A stretch of DNA of 64,000 bases, from positions 1 to 64,000 of the forward strand of contig SAYS01000004.1 of NCBI GenBank assembly GCA_004015825.1, written 5' to 3'. The number at the start of each line of letters is the position of its first letter. Position 1 is the stretch's first letter. Source of the DNA: Halovenus amylolytica (lineage in GTDB: Archaea; Halobacteriota; Halobacteria; Halobacteriales; Haloarculaceae). The notes under the pieces were generated by a model. That model saw only the letters and a program-made list of their open reading frames with translations. It searched no databases and had not been told where the DNA came from. The position numbers were made by a program, and so were the translations under genes. Below are positions 16,950-26,245 of this stretch, piece after piece.

Positions 16950-18080
16950 TCAGGTTCCCTCTCCGAACCGACTGCCGTACTCCGCACTGCTAACGAAGGC
17001 GGCGACTCGGACGCCGATCAGGCTGATCACGATACTCGCAAGAATGAACACAGCGAGCTGTGTTCCTGGCGCGATCGTAAAGGATTCGACGTTGGTGCTC
17101 CCGACAGCGACCGAGGGGAATCGAAGCGGTTCGGCAACCTCCGCAAGCCGCAGGAAGTAGGCCGTGAAACCACGGACAGCGAGCCCGACTGCGACAGCCA
17201 CGAAGGGCAAGTTGATGTAGGCGGCACCGAGTTCGTCGTTGCGGATGAACTCGTCGAGCAGGCGGCCAGCACTCGCGATTAGCGCACCGCCAGTGAGCCA
17301 AGGCACACTCACGTGAACAAACTGCATCGCAGCGATGAGTCTCCCGGTCGAATCCGCGTCGAGCGAGGAGGAACTCAACACGCCGACGAAGATGCCGACC
17401 AGCGCCAGTCCGAGCGCGACGACGTACGTGACGAGTGAGATCTGGCCCGCATAGAGCGCTTCCCGGACGCCCTCGGAGAGATCCGCCAGTAACGAGTCGA
17501 TACTTAGCCCCTTGTACAGGAGGAAGATACCGACGACAGCCGCGATCGCACCGATCGAGACCGCGATACTGTCGAAGAAGGCCAGTAACACCGGAAAGAC
17601 CAGCAGTGCAACACCGACGGGGACGAGTACGGTCTTCCGGAGTTCCTCGTCGGCGAGAAACTGTTTGAGCAGGTAGTACGTCGACTCGATGTCACGGGCC
17701 TGGCGAACCACGACCCGATCGACGGCGTCGACGGGAACCCGACTCTCGACGATCGGAACGAGTCGCTCGTCCTCTGCACTATCGACGACGACGACGGCGG
17801 AATCCGGCCCGTACTCCGCGACGAGTTCTTCGACCTGTGCGGCGATCTCCCGGTCACCGCTGACACTCTCTCGTTTCGCTGTCAGCACAGCGACGATTGT
17901 GTCGTCGTCGAGATCGCGGGCCAGACGCAGCCCTTCGAGGAGACAGTTGACGCGGCTGTCTTCCGGGTCCTCGATCCCCACCGTCGTGACCAGCCGCTCG
18001 ACGGCCCCACGGCCGATGATCGGCGGTGACTCGGCGGACAGTGGTGGTCCCCGGTAGAGACAGACGACGAGCGTGCTCAC
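16950..18080 (-). CDS. DUF373 family membrane protein
   Basis: 376 residues. The first ~140 form a soluble alpha/beta domain starting MSTLVVCLYRG, with VVVVDSAEDE and VPVDAVDRVVVRQARDIEST, typical of archaeal DUF373. After it come about seven membrane helices. The family is conserved in archaea but has no known function. The TraB and M50 genes nearby also encode membrane proteins, which hints at a shared membrane role but is not proof. Confidence 0.85.
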   Translation of the reverse strand: MSTLVVCLYRGPPLSAESPPIIGRGAVERLVTTVGIEDPEDSRVNCLLEGLRLARDLDDDTIVAVLTAKRESVSGDREIAAQVEELVAEYGPDSAVVVVDSAEDERLVPIVESRVPVDAVDRVVVRQARDIESTYYLLKQFLADEELRKTVLVPVGVALLVFPVLLAFFDSIAVSIGAIAAVVGIFLLYKGLSIDSLLADLSEGVREALYAGQISLVTYVVALGLALVGIFVGVLSSSSLDADSTGRLIAAMQFVHVSVPWLTGGALIASAGRLLDEFIRNDELGAAYINLPFVAVAVGLAVRGFTAYFLRLAEVAEPLRFPSVAVGSTNVESFTIAPGTQLAVFILASIVISLIGVRVAAFVSSAEYGSRFGEGT

Positions 18081-18143
18081 AAACTGACCCAGTAGGCCGG
18101 AAAATAAAAACCCACGCTACTGTTTACCGGATTGAAAGGGTAG

Positions 18144-18362
18144 TCACTTGCTGCGCCCCTCGGCGTTGTGGGCCTCGTCGAACAGCCGCTGGCCGGCATC
18201 CGTCTCGATTTCGAGATCGGGAACCCTCGTCGTCGACTGCGACGCTGACCATTCCGCGTCGGAGGTCAGAACGTCACTGCCGTGTGCCGTTTCGATCGGG
18301 CTGGTGTGTTCGGGCAAGACGAGATGGCGCGGTTCTACGTTCGACTCCTGCAGTGTCGGCAT
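18144..18362 (-). CDS. Short acidic hypothetical protein
   Basis: 72 residues, starting MPTLQESNVEPRHLV, with acidic haloarchaeal composition and no overlap with a better candidate. No domain, membrane segment or metal motif is seen. It could be a real small gene; its composition is the only support. Confidence 0.4.
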   Translation of the reverse strand: MPTLQESNVEPRHLVLPEHTSPIETAHGSDVLTSDAEWSASQSTTRVPDLEIETDAGQRLFDEAHNAEGRSK

Positions 18363-18450
18363 ACATCCGGATACGAGCGACCGGAGAACATTTTATTCGC
18401 CGTCGCGCGGAGGTACCTCGAAACGCTTGTAAGCCGTGGCCCGATAGGCG

Positions 18451-20022
18451 ATGACAATGACTGACGACGCCGACGACGTGATCAATCCCGACCCGGCTGC
18501 CAGCGACGAGCAGGGGACCGAGGGATCAGTCACCGTCGTCGGCACTGCACACGTCTCCGAACACTCCGTCGAGGAAGTCGAGGAGACGATCGAACGCGAA
18601 CGACCGGACGTGGTCGCCGTCGAGCTCGACGAGACACGGTACAAACGCCTCAGGGGCGAACAGCCCGACGACATCGACGCGAAAGACCTCATCTCCGGGC
18701 GGACGATGTACCAGTTTCTGGCCTACTGGATGCTCTCGTATATCCAGGCCAGACTCGGCGACCGGTTCGACATCGAACCTGGCGCGGATATGCTGGCCGC
18801 AGTCGAATCCGCCGAAGAGCACGGCTGCGGTGTCGCACTCGTCGACCGCGACATCCAGACGACCGTCCAGCGGCTCTGGTCGGGGATGCGCTTTCGCGAA
18901 AAACTCTCTATCGTCGCCGCACTTCTGGTCGAAACTGTCGGCCCCTGGACCGCCGGTATCACGGTGGGGTTCTTCTTCGGAACGTTCGGCGCAGTTATCG
19001 CCGGCGTCCTCGCCGGGCCGTTTTTCGTTCCGGCAGGGATCGGTTCTGCAGTCGGGATTCCGCTCGTCGGTGGACTGATCGGATCTCTCGCTGGAATTCT
19101 CGACGGCCTGCTGGTAGCCTCCCTGATCGCGCTCGTAATCGGCCTCCCGATCGGAGCGCTGTTAGCCTCGTCGTCCGGTGATATCGACGAGGAGGAGCTG
19201 GATATGGAACGGCTTACCGACGGCGACGTCGTGACGGCGATGATCGAGGAGTTCCGGCGGTTCTCACCCGGTGGCGCAGCAGCGCTGATCGACGAGCGGG
19301 ACGCCTTCATCGCCTACCGGTTGATCGCGCTCCGGAACGCTGGCCACGACGTCGTCGCAGTCGTGGGTGCGGGCCACCGTGCAGGAATCGAGAACTATCT
19401 GGCGAACCCGGACCAGCTCCCACCTGCGGACTCACTCGTCGGTGAGGCCGAGTCCAGCCGACTCGGATCGATTCTGTACAAAGTTCTCGGCTACGCGATG
19501 ACAGTCGGCTTTTTCGTCTTCTTCATCTTGCTCGCGATGGCCGGTGTGCAGGGAGATCTGTTGCTCAGTCTGTTCGTCGCCTGGTTCCTGATCAACGGCG
19601 TCATCGCGGCGGGGCTGGCGAAAGTGGCCGGCGCCCACTGGACAAGCGCTGGCGTGGGTGGCGCCGTGGCGTGGCTGACGAGCGTGAACCCTCTGCTCGC
19701 GCCGGGCTGGTTCGCCGGCTACGTCGAACTGCGCTACATCAGCATCAACGTCTCCGATATCAGCAAACTCAACGAGATGCTCTCCGACGAGGAGACGCCG
19801 TTGCTCGAACTGGTCACAAAGATGCGCGACGAAGTCCCCACGTTCCGGCTGATTCTCATCGTCGCGATGACCAACATCGGGAGCTTCATCGCTTCGATAC
19901 TGTTCGTGACGTTTTTGCTCCCGGAGTTCGCCGCCGACATCGGCGGCGTCGGCGGGCTCGGCCGCGAGATGCTTCAGGGAGCGGAAAACAGCGCGCGACT
20001 CATCTGGGATATCATCAGCTAA
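18451..20022 (+). CDS. TraB/PrgY family membrane protein
   Basis: 523 residues (a second in-frame ATG at 18457 is equally likely). The soluble N-terminal part carries the TraB motifs VVGTAHVSEHS and VVAVELDETRY, and later VVGAGHRAGI. About eight membrane helices follow from residue ~155 onward. TraB proteins are related to TIKI/EreA-type folds and are proposed metallo-hydrolases; the Enterococcus member limits pheromone signalling. The M50 protease gene starts four bases after its stop, so the two are probably co-translated. Confidence 0.88.
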   Translation: MTMTDDADDVINPDPAASDEQGTEGSVTVVGTAHVSEHSVEEVEETIERERPDVVAVELDETRYKRLRGEQPDDIDAKDLISGRTMYQFLAYWMLSYIQARLGDRFDIEPGADMLAAVESAEEHGCGVALVDRDIQTTVQRLWSGMRFREKLSIVAALLVETVGPWTAGITVGFFFGTFGAVIAGVLAGPFFVPAGIGSAVGIPLVGGLIGSLAGILDGLLVASLIALVIGLPIGALLASSSGDIDEEELDMERLTDGDVVTAMIEEFRRFSPGGAAALIDERDAFIAYRLIALRNAGHDVVAVVGAGHRAGIENYLANPDQLPPADSLVGEAESSRLGSILYKVLGYAMTVGFFVFFILLAMAGVQGDLLLSLFVAWFLINGVIAAGLAKVAGAHWTSAGVGGAVAWLTSVNPLLAPGWFAGYVELRYISINVSDISKLNEMLSDEETPLLELVTKMRDEVPTFRLILIVAMTNIGSFIASILFVTFLLPEFAADIGGVGGLGREMLQGAENSARLIWDIIS

Positions 20023-20025
20023 CTA

Positions 20026-20652
20026 ATGTTCAGACTCAACGAAATTACGTTCTACCGGGAAGAACTCCGGGATCTGGCACTCGCCTGGCTGGCGCTGGGT
20101 ATCGCATTCACCTTCTTTCTAACACCGACTGGCTTCGCCCGTGAGTTTATCGCCGGCGCGCTCGATTACAGCGCCTTCGGCCAGACGTTCGTCCTGAGTA
20201 TGATCACTGTCGGAACCGGATTTCTGTTACACGAACTGGCACACAAGATCGTCGCCATCCGGTTCGGACAGGTCGCCGCGTTCCGGGCCGATTACGGGAT
20301 GCTCGCCTTCGCCATCGCGCTGGGGCTTGCCGGCTTCCTGTTTGCCGCGCCGGGAGCCGTGTACCACCGCGGCCGGATCACCGTCCGGGAAAACGGTCTC
20401 GTCGCCGTCGCCGGACCTGTGACCAACCTCGTGCTCGCGGTGGTGTTTTTCCTCCCCTTCCTGGTCACGACGGGGTTCCCCGCCGAAATCGCCCGGATGG
20501 GCGTCCTCGTGAATCTGTTTCTGGCAGCGTTCAACATGGTGCCGTTCGGACCGCTCGACGGGAACACCGTCAAAGAGTGGAGTTTCGGCGTCTTCGCGGT
20601 CGTTATCGGAGTTTCCGGGCTGGCACTGGCTGGCTTTTTGCTCCTCTTCTAG
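20026..20652 (+). CDS. Site-2-type membrane metalloprotease (M50)
   Basis: 208 residues with about six membrane helices. The zinc-binding motif H69-E-L-A-H73 lies in a hydrophobic helix, and the second motif NMVPFGPLDGN (N-x-x-P-x-x-x-x-D-G) supplies the third ligand, an Asp. This is the compact S2P/M50 intramembrane protease core with no PDZ domain. It is coupled to the TraB gene. It ends in a CTAG stop overlap with the thioesterase gene. Substrates are unknown. Confidence 0.9.
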   Translation: MFRLNEITFYREELRDLALAWLALGIAFTFFLTPTGFAREFIAGALDYSAFGQTFVLSMITVGTGFLLHELAHKIVAIRFGQVAAFRADYGMLAFAIALGLAGFLFAAPGAVYHRGRITVRENGLVAVAGPVTNLVLAVVFFLPFLVTTGFPAEIARMGVLVNLFLAAFNMVPFGPLDGNTVKEWSFGVFAVVIGVSGLALAGFLLLF

Positions 20653-21092
20653 ACCTCGGGTTCCAGTTCGAGTGCCTCCTCTTTGAGCCGTCGACACCGA
20701 TCGGAGTCGACCCGCAAATCCGGGACCTCCGTCGGACTGCCCGACTCGTCGACAGCGACGAAGACGAAGTAGGAGTCGGTCGTCTGCTCCCGTTCCCCGG
20801 TGCGTGGAGATTCTCGGAACGCCCGAAGCCGTACCCTGACACTTGTCTTCCCGGATCTGTACGCGTAGGATTCGATGATACAGGTATCTCCCTGCGGGAC
20901 CGGGCGCACGAAGTTCAGACTGCTTATTTTGGCGGTCACACAGGTCTCGCCGGCGTGACGCATCGCCGACATCGCACCGACCTCGTCCATCCACTTCACG
21001 ATGTTACCCCCGTGGGCTGACTCGTAGTTGTTGGTGTGTGTCGGCTGGACGCGCTGGCGGTTCTCGATGTAGGTGTCGTCTATCGATGCCAT
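20649..21092 (-). CDS. Acyl-CoA thioesterase (hotdog fold)
   Basis: 147 residues. HTNNYESAHGGNIVKWMDEVGAM is the conserved helix-1 region of BACH/YciA-type thioesterases (NxxxxxxGGxxxxxxD), followed by the strands TAKISSLNFVRPV and TSVRVRLRAF. It should hydrolyse acyl-CoA thioesters in the cytosol. Chain-length preference is not predictable. Its stop overlaps that of the M50 gene in a CTAG. Confidence 0.9.
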   Translation of the reverse strand: MASIDDTYIENRQRVQPTHTNNYESAHGGNIVKWMDEVGAMSAMRHAGETCVTAKISSLNFVRPVPQGDTCIIESYAYRSGKTSVRVRLRAFRESPRTGEREQTTDSYFVFVAVDESGSPTEVPDLRVDSDRCRRLKEEALELEPEV

Positions 21093-21244
21093 ACCGGGTT
21101 ATGCGGGTGAGGCGACAAAGGTGCTGGTGATGTGCGGGTAATCCCGACTGTCTCGGGGTCGGCAACACAGACGACTGGATACTCATCGTCGCGACGGTCT
21201 ACGTGCCGGGATGTTTTTGTCTGCGGCGCGACTACAGAGACCAG

Positions 21245-21487
21245 ATGCCCGACGGGATTCTCGATACTATCGGACTGGCCGCGACGCTCGTCTTTGCGCT
21301 CCCGCTCGGACTCGCGGGGATCGCGTTCGTGGGACGGGGTAATCTCGCGATCGGGCTGGGCCTGATCGCCGTCGGGATCGCGATGGTGCTGTTCAAGGAG
21401 TATCTCACGACGCCGGGCGATATTCCGGGGGTGATCGCCACCAGCCTGACCAGTAAACTGGTGGGCGATCCCGACGACGAGGAGTGA
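21245..21487 (+). CDS. Small two-helix membrane protein
   Basis: 80 residues from the ATG at 21245 (MPDGILDTIG). Two hydrophobic helices (about residues 8-28 and 33-50) are followed by an acidic soluble tail ending DPDDEE. This pattern is common among conserved haloarchaeal membrane proteins of unknown function. It precedes purM but no functional link is evident. Confidence 0.7.
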   Translation: MPDGILDTIGLAATLVFALPLGLAGIAFVGRGNLAIGLGLIAVGIAMVLFKEYLTTPGDIPGVIATSLTSKLVGDPDDEE

Positions 21488-21565
21488 CCGGTAGCTGGCC
21501 GTTCCGAGGACAGCTATCCGCGCTGACCCGACGGGCTTTTTGCCGTCGCCACCGCCGACCCGAGT

Positions 21566-22552
21566 ATGAGCGAAGAGTCCGACAACGAGGGACTGACGTA
21601 CGCAGAGACGGGCGTCGATATCGACGCCAGCGAGGCCGCAACGGCAGCACTCATCGACGCCGCCGGCGAGTTCGAGGGCGATTACGCGGGGCTGGTCGAC
21701 ATCGGCGACCAGTATCTCGCGCTCGCGACCGACGGCGTCGGCACGAAACTGCTCGTCGCCGAAGCCATCGAGGACTACTCCACGATCGGCATCGACTGTC
21801 TGGCGATGAACGTCAACGATCTCGTCGCTCAGGGCGTCAAACCGGTCGCGTTCGTCGACTATCTCGCTGTCGAGGAACCCGACGACGCGATGGCAGAACA
21901 GATCGGTGACGGACTGCGCGCGGGTGCCAAAGAGTCGAACGTCGCGCTGGTCGGCGGCGAGACGGCAGTGCTCCCGGACGTCATCAAAGGGTTCGACATC
22001 GCGGGCGCGTGTGCCGGGCTCGCACCGAAAGATGCGATCTTCCCCGGCGAGGCAGACCCCGGGGACCTGCTCGTCGGCTGGGCCTCCAGTGGCGTCCACT
22101 CGAACGGGCTGACACTCGCCCGGGAGGCAGTCACCCGGAACCACGAGTACACCGATCCGTTCCCGCCGAATCCGGAGCGATCCATCGCCGAGGAACTGCT
22201 CGAACCGACGCGGCTGTACACCGATCTGCTCGGTCCGCTGCAAGAGGCGGGTGTCCACGGTGTGGCACATATTACCGGCGGTGGCTGGACGAATCTCACA
22301 CGCCTCGGTGACCACCACTACGAGATTACGGACCCCTTCGAGGCCCAGCCAGTCTTCGAGTTTATCCAGGCGGAAGGCAACGTGAGCGACGAGGAGATGC
22401 ATCGGACGTTCAACATGGGGACTGGATTCGTCGCGGCCGCGTCGCCGGAGTCCGCCGAACAACTCGCCGAAGAGGCGGACGGGCGAGTAATCGGTGAGGT
22501 AGCCGAGAGTGAGGACGGGGCTGTCGAGGTTCGCGGGCTGGAACTGTCCTGA
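21566..22552 (+). CDS. purM: Phosphoribosylformylglycinamidine cyclo-ligase
   Basis: 328 residues, full length for PurM, which closes the imidazole ring to make AIR in purine synthesis using ATP. LTYAETGVDID is the N-terminal family start, ATDGVGTKLL the ATP-binding segment, and LVGGETAVLPDV and SSGVHSNGLTL are further signatures. It stands alone; no other pur gene is in the window. Confidence 0.96.
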   Translation: MSEESDNEGLTYAETGVDIDASEAATAALIDAAGEFEGDYAGLVDIGDQYLALATDGVGTKLLVAEAIEDYSTIGIDCLAMNVNDLVAQGVKPVAFVDYLAVEEPDDAMAEQIGDGLRAGAKESNVALVGGETAVLPDVIKGFDIAGACAGLAPKDAIFPGEADPGDLLVGWASSGVHSNGLTLAREAVTRNHEYTDPFPPNPERSIAEELLEPTRLYTDLLGPLQEAGVHGVAHITGGGWTNLTRLGDHHYEITDPFEAQPVFEFIQAEGNVSDEEMHRTFNMGTGFVAAASPESAEQLAEEADGRVIGEVAESEDGAVEVRGLELS

Positions 22553-22582
22553 CTGCGAGAGTTGCTACTGTCTGACGAGGCG

Positions 22583-22590
22583 CTTATATG
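22583..22590 (+). promoter_or_regulatory. TATA box of the tubulin-like gene
   Basis: CTTATATG is centred 27 bases before the ATG at 22614. This predicts a leaderless mRNA and decides the start over longer in-frame options. Confidence 0.65.
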
Positions 22591-22613
22591 AGAGGCTCGT
22601 CAACAGAGTCGGT

Positions 22614-23702
22614 ATGAACGTTGCGGCGATCGGCGTCGGCGGTGCGGGAGGGCGACTGTTGAACCAGCTTGTGCGTCGCAACGGCATCGGTTCCGGGTCA
22701 CCGATCAGCTCTGCCTTCGCAGTCGACACGGATCAAGAGAGTCTCGCCAGCCTCGGAGCAGTTCCGGCCGAAAACCGCCACGCGATCGGACAGTTCGAGA
22801 CCGACGGCGAGGGAACCGACGGCGACCGCGAACTCGGGCAATCCATCGTGGAAAACCAGCGCCTGGAACTGCGCCGGACCGTCGAGGACGGGATCAGGAC
22901 GACAGTGGATGCAATCGTCCTCCTGGCTGGACTAGGTGGTGGGACCGGATCGGCCGTCACACCTTCGATCGCAGCAGATCTCGACGAGGTGTTCGAGCAG
23001 CCTGTCTACACCGTCTCGGTACTCCCGACAGTGGCCGAGACAGATCTGCAGGTACGGACGAACACGGCCAGCGCACTGGCGGACCTCGACGAGGCTGTCG
23101 CTGGTCAGATCACGATGGACAACGAGGCCTGGCTCTGGGGCAGCAGAACGCTCGAATCCCACGGCGAGGCCATCAATCGGGAGTTCGCCAGCCGCCTCGC
23201 CGAGCTGTTGACGATCGGTCAGGGTGGCGGCACCTCGGAAGTTGGCCAGCAGGTCGTCGACGCGAGTGACGTGATGGGGACGATCGGTGGCGGCGGTGTG
23301 GCGACGATCGGATACGCCAGTACGCCGCTGTCGAAGTGGCGGGAAGGGGGATCGTCAGTTCTCGGCTCACTCAAACGGCGACTTGCCGGGGAGCAGACGG
23401 ACCCACACAGACAGGAGCAGGCGATAGCGCGGACACTCGAATGGGCGACGCGTGGAACATTGACCTTCGACTGCCCGGCAAACAGCGCCAGACGTGGGCT
23501 GGTGGCCTTTTCCGGCCCACCCGAGTGGCTCAGAGCCGACGCAATCGCGCGGGGACGTGACTGGCTCGCCAACCGAATTGGAACCGCCGAACTCCGCAGT
23601 GGTGACGACCCGGTAGCCGGCGGGTCATCGGTCGGCGTCCTGGTCGTTCTTGCCGGGATCACCGGCACAGAACGACTCCGGGAGTTCGATATCGACGAAT
23701 AG
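22614..23702 (+). CDS. Divergent tubulin/FtsZ superfamily GTPase
   Basis: 362 residues. It opens with the nucleotide-binding loop AAIGVGGAGGRLLNQL and carries the tubulin signature AGLGGGTGS at ~105-113. The T7 loop reads VVDASDV, where FtsZ has NxDxxD, so both Asp are kept but the Asn is lost. Haloarchaea have FtsZ1 and FtsZ2 for division and CetZ proteins for shape; this one fits neither cleanly and is closest to a non-canonical CetZ/FtsZ paralogue. No acidic FtsZ tail is seen. Function is not assignable. Confidence 0.8.
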   Translation: MNVAAIGVGGAGGRLLNQLVRRNGIGSGSPISSAFAVDTDQESLASLGAVPAENRHAIGQFETDGEGTDGDRELGQSIVENQRLELRRTVEDGIRTTVDAIVLLAGLGGGTGSAVTPSIAADLDEVFEQPVYTVSVLPTVAETDLQVRTNTASALADLDEAVAGQITMDNEAWLWGSRTLESHGEAINREFASRLAELLTIGQGGGTSEVGQQVVDASDVMGTIGGGGVATIGYASTPLSKWREGGSSVLGSLKRRLAGEQTDPHRQEQAIARTLEWATRGTLTFDCPANSARRGLVAFSGPPEWLRADAIARGRDWLANRIGTAELRSGDDPVAGGSSVGVLVVLAGITGTERLREFDIDE

Positions 23703-23789
23703 TGTTCCGAACGGGCAGTAAAGCTAAATCAGAGGTACGTATATATGGCTGTAATTGGAACTACTCGATAGAACACTCGAACAACTAGT

Positions 23790-24710
23790 ATGCTATCTGG
23801 CCACAATGCACAGCCGGTAGCGTCGCCAGCACGTGACGGCGTAGACGGGCTCGACGGGACACCGACGATCGTATCGATCAGCGATATCCACGGACTGCTC
23901 CCGGAGGCACGACGAGCCTTGCTGACGCTTTCCGATCACCCGGAGTACGACCCGGTCGTGGAATCAGGGCGACTCCGGAAACTGCAGTGGGCCGGTGGTG
24001 ACGACTACGTCCTCGTGTTCAACGGTGACCTGATCGACCGTGGCGCACACAACGAGGGCGTCGTGGAACTGGTCGAACGGCTCGTCGAGCAGGCCCCACC
24101 CGGACACGTCAAGGTAACCTTCGGGAACCACGAGATGGGTGTGCTGACACCGGACGTTTTCAACTGGCACAACTGGTACTCGATGACCCGCAGTGACCGA
24201 CAGCGCCAGTCCTTTATCGAAGCTGTCGCCGACGGCCACGTCGTCGCAGCCTACGAGGGGTACAACGTCACGTACGCACACGCAGGACGGAGAGAGTGCT
24301 ACGACGTCCCGGAAATTAACGACGAACTGGTCGCCGGAGCGGAGCTGATCGCAGAAAGTATCGGGACTGACACGGATGCTGACGTCCAGCAAGAACTCCT
24401 GACGGCGTATCCGCGCGTGTTCGGGCTGGATGGTGAAACCGGGCGCGGCCCCGAGGCCGGGATCGCCTGGCTCGATTTCGAATACATGTCATCGGATGCG
24501 CCCAGACAGATCGTCGGTCACACACGGCAGGACAACCCGATCCGCCGGGGGAACGTCATCTGCCAGAACGTGCTCAGGAACTCCCGCCAGCGAGAGGGGG
24601 GCGAGGCAGTCCTGGTCGAGACACCGGAAACCATCGCCGCGCTTGGACGCGGCGCTGACGGCTCGGTTCAGGAACACGTCTTTTCACTTCCAGCAGAGAA
24701 ATCAGCATAA
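23790..24710 (+). CDS. Calcineurin-like metallophosphoesterase
   Basis: 306 residues. The dimetal motifs are in order: SDIHG (~31), FNGDLIDRG (~73), FGNHEMG (~110), YAHAGR (~165) and VGHTRQD (~240). This is the PPP/ApaH-like class of phosphatases acting on phosphoproteins or dinucleotide polyphosphates. A TATA-like ACGTATATATGG at ~23737 lies upstream. The substrate cannot be read from the sequence. Confidence 0.88.
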   Translation: MLSGHNAQPVASPARDGVDGLDGTPTIVSISDIHGLLPEARRALLTLSDHPEYDPVVESGRLRKLQWAGGDDYVLVFNGDLIDRGAHNEGVVELVERLVEQAPPGHVKVTFGNHEMGVLTPDVFNWHNWYSMTRSDRQRQSFIEAVADGHVVAAYEGYNVTYAHAGRRECYDVPEINDELVAGAELIAESIGTDTDADVQQELLTAYPRVFGLDGETGRGPEAGIAWLDFEYMSSDAPRQIVGHTRQDNPIRRGNVICQNVLRNSRQREGGEAVLVETPETIAALGRGADGSVQEHVFSLPAEKSA

Positions 24711-24723
24711 CCGCTCCGAGGAG

Positions 24724-25266
24724 TCAGGAGATGTGACGGGCGATATCCGCTTCCGTAATGATGCCGACCGTCTGGCCGTCCTCGACGACGAGGACGGCGT
24801 CGTTGTGATCGAGGTGTGCGTCGATCGCGTCGATGGTCGCGTCGGGTTCGACCGTCGTGATCGACTCGTGCATGACTTCGGCGACCGGAAGCTCACCGAC
24901 GTTGTCCTCGGATCGTTGCCGGATCACCGACGTGCTGATCAGCCCCTGCGGGATCCCATCGCGGATGACCGGCAACTGTGAGTAGCTCTTCTGGTCCATC
25001 AGTTCGGTCGTCTCGTGGACGCTCGCGTCGGGTTCGACACTCACGACCGGAGAGTGCATCAGATCCGACGCGCGCAACAGCCCACCCTCGGCCTCCTGGA
25101 GGGCGTTGACGATCCGGCGAAGCGTCGAGAGTCTGGGGTCGACGTCGCCGCCCTCGATGCGCGCGATAAGTGGCTGGGAGACGTCAGCGTGCTCGGCGAG
25201 GTCGCTCTGGGTGAGCCCCAGCTCGTTTCGCCGCTCGCGTAAATCCTCTGGTGTCGGCAGATCCAT
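24724..25266 (-). CDS. HTH (XRE-type) regulator with two CBS domains
   Basis: 180 residues from the ATG at 25266 (MDLPTPEDLRERR). Residues ~7-60 form a Cro/C1 helix-turn-helix (GLTQSDLAEHADVSQPLIARIE). Two CBS repeats follow (~70-115 and ~128-178), probably binding an adenine nucleotide. Such HTH-CBS proteins are common in archaea and are thought to couple transcription to energy charge. Convergent with the phosphoesterase. Confidence 0.9.
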   Translation of the reverse strand: MDLPTPEDLRERRNELGLTQSDLAEHADVSQPLIARIEGGDVDPRLSTLRRIVNALQEAEGGLLRASDLMHSPVVSVEPDASVHETTELMDQKSYSQLPVIRDGIPQGLISTSVIRQRSEDNVGELPVAEVMHESITTVEPDATIDAIDAHLDHNDAVLVVEDGQTVGIITEADIARHIS

Positions 25267-25341
25267 ACACTGCAATAACTCGAAGTAATACAAAAAACCT
25301 CCGGCGGCGGTGGGGTAGTCGTCCGTGGCCGGCAGCGACAG

Positions 25342-25704
25342 TCAGGAGCTCTCTTGTCTGTCGTCCTCGAACTCGATGGTATCGACGATCTTGAGCGGGA
25401 CGTCACGGAGTGCGCCGCCGATATCACTCTTCGCGATCCGCTGTGCGTGCTCGACGCTCTCGGCGTTGAACACCTTCATTTCGAGGACGAGTCCCACGAG
25501 CGACGTATCCGCCGCGATGAACGCGGAGTCGAACGGTTCGCCACAGGCCGGGCAGTCGGTGAATCCGACCTCGACCTCGACGTAGTCCATCCCCTCTTCG
25601 TTGAGCCGTTTCCCCGCCTCACTGACCGCGACACCGATGGCGTCGTCCACGTTGTCGACGTCGTGTACCAACCATGCGGCTTCCAACACAACACGATAGT
25701 TCAT
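25342..25704 (-). CDS. DUF555 / UPF0212 family protein
   Basis: 120 residues from the ATG at 25704 ([13 protein letters not shown]). The [11 protein letters not shown] segment has a CxxC zinc-type pair and the family pattern of a basic amphipathic strand start. The DUF555 family is widespread in Euryarchaeota and its function is unknown. No operon partner is evident. Confidence 0.85.
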   Translation of the reverse strand: MNYRVVLEAAWLVHDVDNVDDAIGVAVSEAGKRLNEEGMDYVEVEVGFTDCPACGEPFDSAFIAADTSLVGLVLEMKVFNAESVEHAQRIAKSDIGGALRDVPLKIVDTIEFEDDRQESS

Positions 25705-25940
25705 ACGTACATACAACCACTCACCCTACTCGTCTTTTTTGATTTCCATCCGAGTGGTCGCCGAACAGACAGGCGCACGTAACCCAAACCATCCTCATAA
25801 GTTATGGGCATCTGGAGGCTGGCTTTTCCCTCGATTACACGGAGTGATAGAGAAGTGGGACATACTGGCATTTTAAATCATTAAAGATCTGGAAAATCGC
25901 AAGACTGCAGTCGAATCTCTTGTCGAACAGTGGGGTGAAG

Positions 25941-25950
25941 ACTTATATAG
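25941..25950 (+). promoter_or_regulatory. TATA box of the small membrane gene
   Basis: ACTTATATAG lies ~34 bases before the ATG at 25980. The rest of the 275-base gap before it shows no clear gene or RNA. Confidence 0.6.
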
Positions 25951-25979
25951 ATAGAGTGGCCAGAAACGGATGAAATACG

Positions 25980-26150
25980 ATGGAACGGATCACCCGTACC
26001 ACGCTGCTGGTCATGTACCAGCTAAGCCTGATCGCCGGAATCGCACTGTTGCCGATCGCACTGCTGACGGAACGACTCGGGGTTCGACTTCCGATCGACC
26101 AGGCCATCATGGGGCTCAAGGAGAGCTACGAGCAGCGAAAATCGGCCTGA
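25980..26150 (+). CDS. 56-residue membrane micro-protein
   Basis: A short frame from ATG 25980 to TGA 26148. MERITRTTLLVMYQLSL opens one hydrophobic helix (~8-29), followed by a charged segment ending ESYEQRKSA. A good TATA box and leader spacing support it. It precedes the proteasome beta gene by ~95 bases on the same strand, but that does not prove a link. Function unknown. Confidence 0.7.
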   Translation: MERITRTTLLVMYQLSLIAGIALLPIALLTERLGVRLPIDQAIMGLKESYEQRKSA

Positions 26151-26245
26151 CAGAAACCAGATAGTCGTGTTGGACAGAACTGCTGTCGCGAACGTGAGGT
26201 TTTGAACAGGTACTTTCTTACGTAACGACCCGGTAGCGGTAGATA

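Noticed and set aside
21080..22462. 460-codon minus-strand frame over purM
   Set aside because: Shadow of purM; no family features.
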